Of a stretch of DNA of 64,000 nt, positions 27,436 to 35,423 are shown in pieces. Positions within the stretch are counted from its first letter, which is position 1, and each line of letters begins with the position of its first letter. Both the position numbers and the translations under genes were made by a program. The notes beneath the pieces are model-generated. The model was not told the DNA's origin and did no database searches. It worked only from the letters and a program-made list of their open reading frames with translations. The DNA is from Natrinema saccharevitans (GTDB taxonomy: Archaea; Halobacteriota; Halobacteria; Halobacteriales; Natrialbaceae). The stretch covers positions 930,001-994,000 of the forward strand of contig NZ_LWLN01000001.1 in assembly GCF_001953745.1 (NCBI RefSeq), written 5' to 3'.

Positions 27436-28203
27436 TCAGTCTCGCATCCGGACGATCCCGTCCTCGAAGACCTTCCGGTTGGGGACGATGTACTCCTCGG
27501 AGTCGTCCTCGATCTTGGTGACGAAGAGATCGACCTCCTGGACGATGCCGGTCTGGTCGCCGATCCGGACCTCGTCGCCGATCCCGTAGGGCTGGTTCAG
27601 AAGCAGGTAGATCCCCGCCGCGCTCGAGACGAGGAAGTCCTTGAAGGCGACGGTGCCGACGATGACGATGCCGACGGCGTAGACCGTCAACAGGATCAAG
27701 AGCGCGAGGACGTGGACGCCGACCTGCCCCAGGGCGATGATGAAGGTGACGTAGAGGACGGAGTACTTGACCACTTTCGGGATGACCGACACCTCGGGGA
27801 GCTTGACGCCCCGGAGGTACTCGCTGACGATCAGCTCCGACTTGTCCGCGACGATGAAGCCGAGAATGAGAACGAGGACAGCGATGAACAGTTGGGGGAC
27901 GAACTCCGTGACCCGCAGCCAGAAGGCGTCGGTGTCGAGCAACTGGGCGATGTGGATCGCGGTCAGCACCGCGATGCCGTAGATGAACCACGAACTCAGG
28001 CGGGCGACGATCTCGACCGTCGAGGTGCCGATCGACTGGGCGGTCCGCTCGAAGGGGGTCCCCTCGACGGCCTCGGGGACGCCCGAGGCCGAGAGCAGTT
28101 CTTCGTTGAGTCGGCCGACCAGATAGCCGACGACGAGTCCGAGCGCCAGCACCGCCGCCGCGATGACGGCCGGTTCGTTGAGGAGCGGCTGCCACGCTAC
28201 CAT
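27436..28203 (-). CDS. MscS-type mechanosensitive channel family protein
   Basis: 255 residues from ATG 28203. About five hydrophobic helices (AVIAAAVLALGLVVGYLV, WFIYGIAVLTAIHIAQLL, LFIAVLVLILGFIVADK, VLYVTFIIALGQVGVHVL, TVYAVGIVIVGTVAF) precede a soluble MscS beta domain (FLVSSAAGIYLLLNQPYGIG, DEVRIGDQTGIVQEVDLFVT). It follows dacZ with a 1-nt gap, so the two are almost certainly co-transcribed. The protein probably releases solutes at low osmolarity. Confidence 0.87.
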   Translation of the reverse strand: MVAWQPLLNEPAVIAAAVLALGLVVGYLVGRLNEELLSASGVPEAVEGTPFERTAQSIGTSTVEIVARLSSWFIYGIAVLTAIHIAQLLDTDAFWLRVTEFVPQLFIAVLVLILGFIVADKSELIVSEYLRGVKLPEVSVIPKVVKYSVLYVTFIIALGQVGVHVLALLILLTVYAVGIVIVGTVAFKDFLVSSAAGIYLLLNQPYGIGDEVRIGDQTGIVQEVDLFVTKIEDDSEEYIVPNRKVFEDGIVRMRD

Positions 28204-28204
28204 A

Positions 28205-29017
28205 TCAGTACGCCTCCGGATCGACCTCCAGGATGAGTTCTCCGGCCTTGAACGCCCGGACGAGGCCGTCGCTCTCCGAGAGGACGATCGCGATCGCGTT
28301 CGTGTCCCGAGTGATCGCACCGCCGGCCATGTGGCGCGCGCCCAGCCCCTTCGGAATGTCGACCCCCTCCGCCGAGGGCTCGAGGTAGCGATACGCCGAG
28401 ACGATCTTGCCCGCGTCGGAGATTATGAAAGCGCCGTCGAGCCGCGAGAACTCCTTGAGCATCACGTTGACGATCGGATCGCCGACGTGGACGTGGGACT
28501 TCTCGAAGGGGTTGTAGGAAAGCGGCCGGGACTTGTTCATCACCTTGCCCGCGTCGCCGACGACGAACAGCGCGCCGACCGGCTTGCCCTTCTGGCCCTT
28601 CTTGCCCAGTTCGATCGCCACCTCCAGCACCGACTTGACCACTTCCGGGTCCGCGCGGGACTTGACGAACAGGTCGTAGATTCCCGTCCGGGTCTCCGCG
28701 TCGGCCCGCACCCGCGAGACGGTATCGATTCCGTCCTCGAAGACGCTGGTCGCACAGGCCACCTCGTCGCCGTCCTCGATCACGCCCTGTTCGAGGGCCC
28801 CCTCGAGGCCGTACCGGATCCGTTCGGAGACGTTCTCGAACTCGAGGGGGAGTTCGACGAACGTCTCCGCGCCGACGGCGTTTTCGGTCCCGACGACGAT
28901 CACGTCGAGGTCCTCGATCTCCACGAACTGCTCGTAGTAAGAGCCGCTGGGTGAGAAGAGTACGACCGCATCGACACTCGCAAAGAGGTCCCCGAACACG
29001 TCGTCTAACCCAGCCAT
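28205..29017 (-). CDS. dacZ: Diadenylate cyclase DacZ
   Basis: 270 residues. The C-terminal DAC domain holds the catalytic DGA (194-196, within RLDGAFIISDAG) and the GARHMAG motif (226-232). The N-terminal half (1-115) matches the archaeal DacZ-specific domain. DacZ makes c-di-AMP from two ATP and is an osmoregulatory second-messenger enzyme in haloarchaea. It is placed 1 nt upstream of a mechanosensitive channel gene. Confidence 0.93.
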   Translation of the reverse strand: MAGLDDVFGDLFASVDAVVLFSPSGSYYEQFVEIEDLDVIVVGTENAVGAETFVELPLEFENVSERIRYGLEGALEQGVIEDGDEVACATSVFEDGIDTVSRVRADAETRTGIYDLFVKSRADPEVVKSVLEVAIELGKKGQKGKPVGALFVVGDAGKVMNKSRPLSYNPFEKSHVHVGDPIVNVMLKEFSRLDGAFIISDAGKIVSAYRYLEPSAEGVDIPKGLGARHMAGGAITRDTNAIAIVLSESDGLVRAFKAGELILEVDPEAY

Positions 29018-29125
29018 TGACCATACAACCTGTGTCTGCCCGAATAAGCGTTATGGAGCGTCTGACGCTTGTCTGTCGTTTCTCTCCGTGCCTATCGATC
29101 GAAACGATCGGTGGCGTCGGTTGGA

Positions 29126-29527
29126 TTACTGCTCGTCGGCGTCGCCGTGGTCGCGTTGGTACGCGATCGGGTCGGGGCCGTGGACGACGGAGCCCCCGCC
29201 GCCGCTGGTCCGGATCATCGACGCGGTACCGTCGTCCCGGTCGGTCGTCACGCCCTCGCGGACGGGGCGTCCCGCCAGCGCTCGCCGGGCGAACGCGGCT
29301 TCAGAGCGGATCTCCCGCAGGTGCCGGGTCGCGTCCCGTCGCCACTCCTGCTCGCGATCGTCGGCGTCGGCGGTCGCCTCGACCGCCGCCAGCAGGTTGC
29401 GACTGATCGCTTCGATCGCTCCGAGGCGTTCGCTGTACCCCTCGAGCGACGCCGCTCGCGCGTCAGTTTCGGTCGATTCGTCCGGTCGATCGGGGGCGTC
29501 GGACCCCCGCGAGTCGTCGGTTGGCAT
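29126..29527 (-). CDS. Hypothetical haloarchaeal protein
   Basis: 133 residues, acidic and helical (ARAASLEGYSERLGAIEAIS, NLLAAVEATADADDREQEWR, HLREIRSEAAFARRALAGRP). GC-rich codon use matches neighbouring genes. No family was recognised. The upstream region at 29528-29650 turns AT-rich and marks the edge of the accessory segment. Confidence 0.6.
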   Translation of the reverse strand: MPTDDSRGSDAPDRPDESTETDARAASLEGYSERLGAIEAISRNLLAAVEATADADDREQEWRRDATRHLREIRSEAAFARRALAGRPVREGVTTDRDDGTASMIRTSGGGGSVVHGPDPIAYQRDHGDADEQ

Positions 29528-29748
29528 TGGTCGTTATGGGGATGGAAACGTGTGGGCATTGATCTCGAGTTCTTCGGGTCGGCTTGTCTGTCCATCACGC
29601 TTCCCGGATAGATAATTTCACTGAATACACAAAAAACTACGCTTAAAGAATCTATCGAGTTTTCCAACCTATAATTGGAATGTTTGAAGGTAGTTGTTGA
29701 CTATCTACTACATACTTTCATAGAACACTGTCCAGCATAGCTATACAG

Positions 29749-30006
29749 ATGCGAAAGCGTGCTGAGTGGATGACACGGGCTGACGACGAGATATTGGAAT
29801 ACCTTGCATCAGAAACCGCCGGTACTCCGAAGGTGATCGCGGACGCTCTCGATCGGAGCAACGGTTACATCGGCGTTCGCTGCCGAAAACTCGCCTCGTA
29901 CGGCCTCGTCGAGCGGCCATCGCGTGGGTTCTACGTGATTACCGACGCGGGGACGGCGTATCTCGAGGGTGAATTAGACGCGAGTACGTTATCGGACGAC
30001 GAGTGA
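29749..30006 (+). CDS. Winged-helix DNA-binding protein
   Basis: 85 residues. MRKRAEWMTRADDEILEYLA, then GTPKVIADALDRSNGYIGVR and LASYGLVERPSRGFYVITDA form a compact winged helix related to PhiH1-repressor-like/MarR-type regulators. It lies between AT-rich DNA (29590-29748) and the restriction-modification gene, with convergent orientation. It may regulate the RM gene, which is inference. Confidence 0.75.
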   Translation: MRKRAEWMTRADDEILEYLASETAGTPKVIADALDRSNGYIGVRCRKLASYGLVERPSRGFYVITDAGTAYLEGELDASTLSDDE

Positions 30007-30081
30007 CGTGCCTCGAGTGCGACCGTTGGATTCGAACTTGCGGTTAGAAGCGGAACAGGAACCCCGGGTATGATCGCCGGA

Positions 30082-33000
30082 TCAGAACACTTCGAGATAG
30101 TCTTCGACGACCTCGCGCTCGTTCTCGGTCAGGTCGAACAGGTCGTACACTGCTTCGTCGATTTCGGCCTCGAGTGCCCCGATGTCGGTCTGTTGCACTT
30201 CGTCACGATCTGCTTCGAGTCGGTCGAGTAGTTCTTCAACACCGGCATCACTTCGTGGAATCGGGATGGTCATTTCCTCGCCGCTCTTGACGTTCCGCCC
30301 ATCGACGGCGGCGTGAACGTACTCGGCTCGTCGCTTCCGTGCGTCCCGGTCATCGGAGTACATCGCTGGGTCGTTGATGGTGTCCGACCGACCGGCTTGG
30401 ACCGTGAAGTTATCGTCCACGTCAGCTTGCACGTCGGCGTTGACCGGGTACCGTCGCGTCTGCCACTCGTAGGTGATGTAATCGAGTTCGCCGTCGTAGT
30501 CGCCGAGGTACGCCTCCGGGAAGCGGTCGGTCTTGTTCTCAATATGATGAACCGAAAGAATCTGCTCTACGGAACCTCGGATAGAAGTAAATTCACCATC
30601 GTCCGCTTCAACCATACATGGGACTGGTGTGATATACTGATTGAGATATTCGTAGAAGCCACCTGCTTTTACTGCCGATATATGTTTAAAGTAATAATCT
30701 AACACTTTTGAGTTTAGTTGTGCGGTCATCTCCTGTGCAATTTCTCCCCGGTCTTCGTCAAGAAGAACGGAATAAGGAGTAGTGAAGTACCATGTACCCT
30801 CTGTATCGGACATATAGGTGGCTTTATCCGAAATTTTCGAAAGAATGAGTTTTGGATGCTCAAACTTCTCTAAGTTTTGTGGCCTACTGTATTCGTACCA
30901 CTCTTTGTCACCGAGACTTGAACGGTTCCTGAGTTCTTCTTTATGCTGCTCTAAGTAGTTCAGTGTAAGAGGAAGTTCAGACGACAATGTCTCTTCATCA
31001 ATGAGTTCCGCTGTTTCTTCGTCATCTCCGGTTTCCTCCATCTGATATGGGTGTACAATGTGGAGTCCGCCCCATGTTACCTGCCAGCGTTCTACTTCTT
31101 TGCCGTCAATGAAGGGACGAAGAACATCTGTTTCAATCTCATATTCTTCTTCGCTACCCGTAGGTGAAATAGTTACAGTACTGCCCGAATCACTGGTAGT
31201 TACAATATCTGCATCGAGAACGTCAACAATATAGACTCCTTTTTTCCCGGTCATAATGCCTTGGAAGACAGCATCTGTGACTTCTCCTACAACTTGGTCG
31301 GCTTCTGATTCGATTTTCTTGAACACCTGCCATTCGTATTCAGGCATGACCGGCCATCGAGTTTCAGAAAGTCTCGATTGGGGATAATCAAAGATGTCTA
31401 CGTAGTCATCACTATAGCCCGGATTGCCATATTCTTCTCTGATAGTCTCCACTACCTGCTCATCTAACTCTCTCCCACTCTCATCATCAATATTTGACTT
31501 GACTCGTCCACATCTTATAGAATTGCTCTCTCGAACTTCCTCGTCTCCCTCTATTTGAAGAACGGTGATAACAGGATAATTGGTAGCATCTTTGAAAACT
31601 CCTGAATCTCTGAAATCCTGAGTTTCTTTAATAACTGTATTGTCCTGAATGAGTTTACGTACACCCTTACCATAGTTAGCAACCATGAATTGATTCGGTG
31701 TGATAAATCCGAGTCTATCACCTTCGTTTAACCATTCTAAACTACGGTCAAAGAAGGGGCAATACAGGTCATATTGGCCAGTGGCAGAGTCTGGATATAA
31801 ACTATCTATCATCTCTTTCTGTTCATCTGGGATGTTTTGGCTACTGACGTAGGGCGGGTTCCCGACCACGTAGTCGTACTCCATGTAGTTCTTGACGACG
31901 AGGGCCAGAACGGTGTCCTCGAACATCTTGAACAGCCGTCCGTCGTTGTGTTCCTCCTTGAGATACCGGACGTTCTCGAGCATATCGTTGACGTACGGCT
32001 CGAAGAAGTCCTCGACCCCATCGTATTCCCGCGAAGTGTAGTGATTGACGCGTTCTTCGAGGCCGCTCTGGTACGTCCAGTCGTATTCATCACCGAACTC
32101 CTCTGCCAGACGCATATGCGCCTTTACCGTGTCCAAGACGCCTTGCAGCGCCGCGAAATACTCGCCGAAGTTGCTCACACCGGTCTCCAACTGGATGGTA
32201 TCGAAAAGCGGCATCCGCACGCGCCGAACGAGGAACCCGTCTTCCGTCTCGGCGGCCCCGTCCTCGTCCACTTCGACCGGTAGCGGAACGGGAATCCGAA
32301 CGTCCTGTTCATCTTCGGTCATCGCGTCGAAGGTCAACTGCCGCGTGCTGTCGTCCCCAATATCGACCCCGGTAAGTTCTCGCTCGTTGCGAAGGGTGTC
32401 AGTGCGGTAGATCGGAAGCCGTCGAATAGTGTAAGACGGGTTCTGCTGCTTCGCTTTTCGGTACGCCGGGAGAATAGCGACCACGAACCGAATCTGGGCC
32501 ATGAGGACAGCGAACGGATGGATGTCCAGCCCGACGATTCGCGGTCGCGTACAGAGATCCCGTAGGTGTTCCTCCCAGTCCGGATTGTCCTCGTAGTTCT
32601 CAACGTCATCGATGTAGCGCTCGACAGCTTCCACGAGGAACGTCCCGGACCCACAAGATGGGTCGATAAGCCGCTCGTTCGAGACACCGCGATTGTAGTC
32701 TACGCCGTCCATGATGTAGTCGATAACCGGTTGCGGCGTGTAGAACTCGCCGAGGGCCTTGCGCGTCTCTGGGTCGAAGTAGCGCTGGTAGAGGTCGCCG
32801 AGGAGGTCGCCCTCTACGTCCGCGAAGTCGAACCGCAAGACGTTGAAGAAGACCTCGGCGACGGCTCGACTGAAGCGGTCCCGCGTTGCTTCGCTGATTC
32901 GCTCGACCTCGCCCGTTCCCTCTGCGACGGCCTCGAACTGGTTCGGACCACTTTCGTGTCCACGGGATAGTTGCTCGACGTAGCCGTCGGTCCACCACAC

Positions 33001-33999
33001 GAAAATGTCGTCCTGAAACAGCCCCTCGACCAACTGCTCTTGCATATCGTCGATGAGGTTGTCCGCCGCGACCGGGAACGCGTCGAGATTGATGCTGTCG
33101 CTGAAGCCCTGGAGGCCGCGGAAGTAGTCGTCCATCCCGTTGTAGCCCGTGCCGGCAAAGAAGTCGTGGTCCTCAGTGGCTTTGGCCAGCAGGAGCCGAG
33201 CGAGGAGTGCGTGACCACTCTCGAGACAGAACATGAAGTCCCGAAGCGATTGCTTGCCGTCGATAAACGGCTCCCACGAATCTGGGATGTTGTCATCGTC
33301 GGGAACATCGGCGTAGGTTGCTTCCCAGAAGTCGTATGCCCCCTTCACGAACTTCGCCTCCCGTTCGTCGCGGAGTTCCTGAAGCAGGTCCATCATCCCG
33401 ATGACGAGGTCTGCGAAGGGACCGTCCTCCTCGAGCCGGAAGGTATCGAAGAAGTGTTCCTGGCCGAGTTCCGCTTGCTCGTCCAATGGAACCGGCTCGA
33501 GCCGTTCCAGGAACTGATTCACGTCCTCGGGGTCAGTGAGTTCGAACTCCCGTTTCTGGAGGGCGCTGACGAGATCACGCACCTCACTCTCGGTGACTGA
33601 CTCGAGTGAGACGACGAGCATCGGACGGGTGTCACCACGCCGGTAGAGCCGAAGCATCTCGCCGTTGGTGAGGACGCCGTATTCCGCCCGGAGATGGTCC
33701 ATGTAGTGGAACAGTTGATCTTCATTCGGTGGCAGGTCTCGTCCTGTCGTCTTGAACTCGTAGACCGCGGTAACGGCTTCGTTGGTATCCAGTGTGATAT
33801 AGTCCGGTCGTCGATCATCCGGGAGCGTAAACTCGCTCCGGAGGTCCGTACCCGTTCCCTCGTAATCAAGTGCATCGTAGAACCCCTGCTCCAAAAACAG
33901 GTTTTCAACGTCCCGCTCGCTCATATCGTCGTTTGCGCTGTCGGCAATAGCCCGTAGAGAGTCGTGGACGGCGGCCGCATCTGGCATTATCGAACTCAA
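30082..33999 (-). CDS. Type IIG-like restriction-modification enzyme (Eco57I-type fusion)
   Basis: 1305 residues. An N-terminal nuclease-like segment has RPDYITLD (D66) and VYEFKTTG (E81, K83), the PD-(D/E)xK pattern. A helical connector follows, then an N6-adenine methyltransferase with motif I DPSCGSGTF (about residue 445) and motif IV NPPY (about 713), then a target-recognition region. This single-chain layout is type IIG. It should methylate, and probably cut near, a specific site. No separate S, R or BREX/Pgl partner genes are present. DNA for about residues 720-1150 is clearly AT-richer than both flanks, suggesting replacement of the specificity part. Confidence 0.87.
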   Translation of the reverse strand: MSSIMPDAAAVHDSLRAIADSANDDMSERDVENLFLEQGFYDALDYEGTGTDLRSEFTLPDDRRPDYITLDTNEAVTAVYEFKTTGRDLPPNEDQLFHYMDHLRAEYGVLTNGEMLRLYRRGDTRPMLVVSLESVTESEVRDLVSALQKREFELTDPEDVNQFLERLEPVPLDEQAELGQEHFFDTFRLEEDGPFADLVIGMMDLLQELRDEREAKFVKGAYDFWEATYADVPDDDNIPDSWEPFIDGKQSLRDFMFCLESGHALLARLLLAKATEDHDFFAGTGYNGMDDYFRGLQGFSDSINLDAFPVAADNLIDDMQEQLVEGLFQDDIFVWWTDGYVEQLSRGHESGPNQFEAVAEGTGEVERISEATRDRFSRAVAEVFFNVLRFDFADVEGDLLGDLYQRYFDPETRKALGEFYTPQPVIDYIMDGVDYNRGVSNERLIDPSCGSGTFLVEAVERYIDDVENYEDNPDWEEHLRDLCTRPRIVGLDIHPFAVLMAQIRFVVAILPAYRKAKQQNPSYTIRRLPIYRTDTLRNERELTGVDIGDDSTRQLTFDAMTEDEQDVRIPVPLPVEVDEDGAAETEDGFLVRRVRMPLFDTIQLETGVSNFGEYFAALQGVLDTVKAHMRLAEEFGDEYDWTYQSGLEERVNHYTSREYDGVEDFFEPYVNDMLENVRYLKEEHNDGRLFKMFEDTVLALVVKNYMEYDYVVGNPPYVSSQNIPDEQKEMIDSLYPDSATGQYDLYCPFFDRSLEWLNEGDRLGFITPNQFMVANYGKGVRKLIQDNTVIKETQDFRDSGVFKDATNYPVITVLQIEGDEEVRESNSIRCGRVKSNIDDESGRELDEQVVETIREEYGNPGYSDDYVDIFDYPQSRLSETRWPVMPEYEWQVFKKIESEADQVVGEVTDAVFQGIMTGKKGVYIVDVLDADIVTTSDSGSTVTISPTGSEEEYEIETDVLRPFIDGKEVERWQVTWGGLHIVHPYQMEETGDDEETAELIDEETLSSELPLTLNYLEQHKEELRNRSSLGDKEWYEYSRPQNLEKFEHPKLILSKISDKATYMSDTEGTWYFTTPYSVLLDEDRGEIAQEMTAQLNSKVLDYYFKHISAVKAGGFYEYLNQYITPVPCMVEADDGEFTSIRGSVEQILSVHHIENKTDRFPEAYLGDYDGELDYITYEWQTRRYPVNADVQADVDDNFTVQAGRSDTINDPAMYSDDRDARKRRAEYVHAAVDGRNVKSGEEMTIPIPRSDAGVEELLDRLEADRDEVQQTDIGALEAEIDEAVYDLFDLTENEREVVEDYLEVF

Positions 34000-34104
34000 T
34001 TCATCCGGCCATCAAAAAAGTACGCAAAGTGGAATGTCCGCGCTCTGCTGAATAGAAGCATTGCTTGCAGGCCGGTATAAACACCAATGACGGTAGATAC
34101 GAAG

Positions 34105-34125
34105 TGCGCGGGACCGGATTCGAAC
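34105..34125. repeat. 21-bp copy of the tRNA-Leu 3' end (putative attachment-site remnant)
   Basis: 21 bases from TGCGCGGGACC to GATTCGAAC are identical to 34217-34237, which is the 3' end of the tRNA-Leu gene, in the same orientation. Duplicated tRNA 3' ends mark integration sites of many archaeal elements. The copy sits between the RM gene start (33999) and the tRNA, 91 nt from the intact copy. Confidence 0.75.
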
Positions 34126-34130
34126 AACGG

Positions 34131-34162
34131 GAAGACGGACTCGCTTCGCTTCGTCCGTCTTC
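34131..34162. repeat. Inverted repeat with 10-bp perfect arms
   Basis: GAAGACGGAC (34131-34140) and GTCCGTCTTC (34153-34162) are perfect complements with a 12-nt loop. It lies between the duplicated tRNA 3' end and the tRNA gene and could form a hairpin in either strand. Confidence 0.8.
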
Positions 34163-34183
34163 TCTCGTTCGACTCCGCTGACC

Positions 34184-34219
34184 GCATTCTCCGCTCACGA
34201 CGTTGTTCGCGGAGAATGC
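34184..34219. repeat. Inverted repeat overlapping the tRNA-Leu 3' end, 11-bp arms
   Basis: GCATTCTCCGC (34184-34194) pairs perfectly with GCGGAGAATGC (34209-34219), loop 14 nt. The second arm includes the last three bases of the tRNA gene. In the tRNA transcript this would fold into a trailer hairpin competing with the acceptor stem end. It may affect processing or be an integrase-related site. Confidence 0.75.
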
Positions 34220-34301
34220 GCGGGACCGGATTCGAACCGGCGGACCCCTACGGGACAGCGTCCTAAGCGCTGCGCCGTTGGCCTAGCTTGGCTACCCGCG
34301 C
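34217..34301 (-). tRNA. tRNA-Leu (anticodon UAG)
   Basis: An 85-nt cloverleaf can be drawn by hand on the minus strand: acceptor GCGCGGG/CCCGCGC with discriminator A, anticodon stem CAGCG/CGCTG with loop CTTAGGA (anticodon TAG, reading CUA/CUN Leu codons), a long variable arm typical of class II tRNA, and T-arm CCGG-TTCGAAT-CCGG. CCA is not encoded. No intron is evident. Confidence 0.93.
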
Positions 34302-34358
34302 TCGGTCTCGAGTTTTCACGAATCGAGTAAGTACCTGTCGGTCCGCGCCAAGCGGCGA

Positions 34359-34532
34359 TCAACAGCGAGTCACCGGCTCCTCGGGCGACCAGTCCGGCGG
34401 GACGATAAACGTCACGTGTTCTGCATCCCGGAGCTGGTGTAACTCCGCGGCCCGTTCGGCCAGCGAGCGCTCCCGGTAGGACAGCTCGAGCCCGCAGCCG
34501 GTACAGACGAGTTTGCAGGTTGGCTCCGTCAT
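34359..34532 (-). CDS. Small cysteine-rich protein, 57 aa
   Basis: The frame from ATG 34532 reads MTEPTCKLVCTGCGLELSYR and ends PVTRC. It contains a CxxxCxxC cluster plus a terminal Cys, suggesting a zinc-binding micro-protein. It lies just upstream (on the minus strand) of the tRNA-Leu gene. Composition and codon use look coding. No named family was recognised. Confidence 0.6.
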   Translation of the reverse strand: MTEPTCKLVCTGCGLELSYRERSLAERAAELHQLRDAEHVTFIVPPDWSPEEPVTRC

Positions 34533-34598
34533 GGGGTGGACTCGACACGCCGCGCGTCACTCGACCCGACGGCCGACGTGAGGTTAAGTAGTCGGCTC

Positions 34599-34681
34599 CT
34601 ATAGTGGCAACTGAAACGATTGCCAGGCTGCTCGCAACGCTGTTGTGCGATCAGATGTGCAGTGACGGTCAGCTGCTATAG
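34599..34681. repeat. ~83-bp palindromic dispersed repeat, copy A
   Basis: Begins CTATAGTGGCAACTGAAACG and ends GTCAGCTGCTATAG. It shares the layout of copies B and C: terminal CTATAG-type ends, GAAACG near the left arm, CGCAACGCTGT and TGTGCGATCAG in the centre. It shares its last CTATAG with copy B, so the two are head-to-tail with overlap. Confidence 0.75.
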
Positions 34682-34759
34682 TAGCGCTTGAAACGGTTCA
34701 CACCGATCGCAACGCTGTCCTGCGATCGGGTGTGCATTTGATTTTCAAGCGCTACTATA
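34677..34759. repeat. ~83-bp palindromic dispersed repeat, copy B
   Basis: This copy has perfect 17-bp terminal arms (34677-34693 TATAGTAGCGCTTGAAA; 34743-34759 its complement) and an inner stem CGATCGCA...TGCGATCG with flanking CACAC/GTGTG, so the whole unit folds into a long hairpin. It lies in the 458-base gene-poor stretch 34533-34990. Confidence 0.85.
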
Positions 34760-34959
34760 CTATCGTCGAATCCGGCGCACGCGGTCCCGATGCCCCGTCG
34801 AACGTAAATCAAGTGTTGCGATCGGTAGTACTCTGTTGGAGGCGACGGGAGCCACAGACAGTCGCTGCACACCCGACCGCACGACGGCTGTGCGATCGGA
34901 GCCGAACGCGTTTCGACCGGTACGATATCGGCCGTCGACGCGGCCCGGCGCGACCGCAC

Positions 34960-34966
34960 GTTTATG
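34960..34966 (+). promoter_or_regulatory. TATA-like element of the TFB-like gene
   Basis: gtttatg at 34960-34966 (within gcacgtttatgcc) lies about 28 nt upstream of the ATG at 34991, matching leaderless spacing. Confidence 0.45.
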
Positions 34967-34990
34967 CCGTCCGAGCCGATACCCGGACGT

Positions 34991-35299
34991 ATGCACAGCG
35001 CCCGGGATCGGGTCGAGTACGAGCCGTGGCTCGCGGAACTCGAGACGATCGCCGACCGGCTCGAGCTCTCGACGGAGGCCCGCTCGTGTGCGGCCGACCT
35101 CTTTCTGACCGACGTCCCCGAGTCGGATCGATCGAAGCGGGCGGTACTGGCCGCCAGTCTCTATGCCGGCTCGCTCGTCGCCGGCGACGGCCGCACGCAG
35201 GGCGCGGTCGCCGACGCCGCCGACGTCTCCCGGCTCTCGATCCAATCGCGCTGGAAGGAGTTGCTCGAGGCGGCGGGCCTCGAGCCGCCGCGCTGGTAA
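34991..35299 (+). CDS. Single cyclin-domain TFB-like protein
   Basis: 102 residues from ATG 34991 (MHSARDRVEYEPWLAELETI). The sequence is one cyclin-like repeat similar to the second repeat of TFB, ending AVADAADVSRLSIQSRWKEL (compare VASISEVTIRNRYKEL of the TFB at 11276). It lacks the zinc ribbon, B-finger and first cyclin repeat, so it cannot recruit polymerase as a normal TFB; it may modulate TBP/TFB. An upstream start would add MPSEPIPGR but is less likely. Confidence 0.7.
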   Translation: MHSARDRVEYEPWLAELETIADRLELSTEARSCAADLFLTDVPESDRSKRAVLAASLYAGSLVAGDGRTQGAVADAADVSRLSIQSRWKELLEAAGLEPPRW

Positions 35300-35423
35300 T
35301 CGTTTCGTAGCGCGACCCAGGAGCGGGCTGTCCCGGCGTAACTGTACGATACGAAGCCGTATCGTCCGGTACTGTCCGACGGCAATCGATCGTCGACCCG
35401 GCGATCGCTCCTCGCGACGGCGC

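Noticed and set aside
30028-30037. GGATTCGAAC at the left side of the RM gene as possible second attachment site
   Set aside because: Only 10 bases match the tRNA 3' end, in a common T-arm-like motif; not enough to claim an att site, although it is worth comparing in relatives.
30082-33999. Considered a BREX PglX or multi-gene defence island
   Set aside because: No PglZ, BrxC, BrxL or other defence partner lies next to it; a stand-alone type IIG enzyme explains it better.
34105-34301. Considered a second tRNA gene at the 21-bp duplicate
   Set aside because: Only the T-arm half and acceptor 3' side are present; no anticodon or D-arm precedes it.
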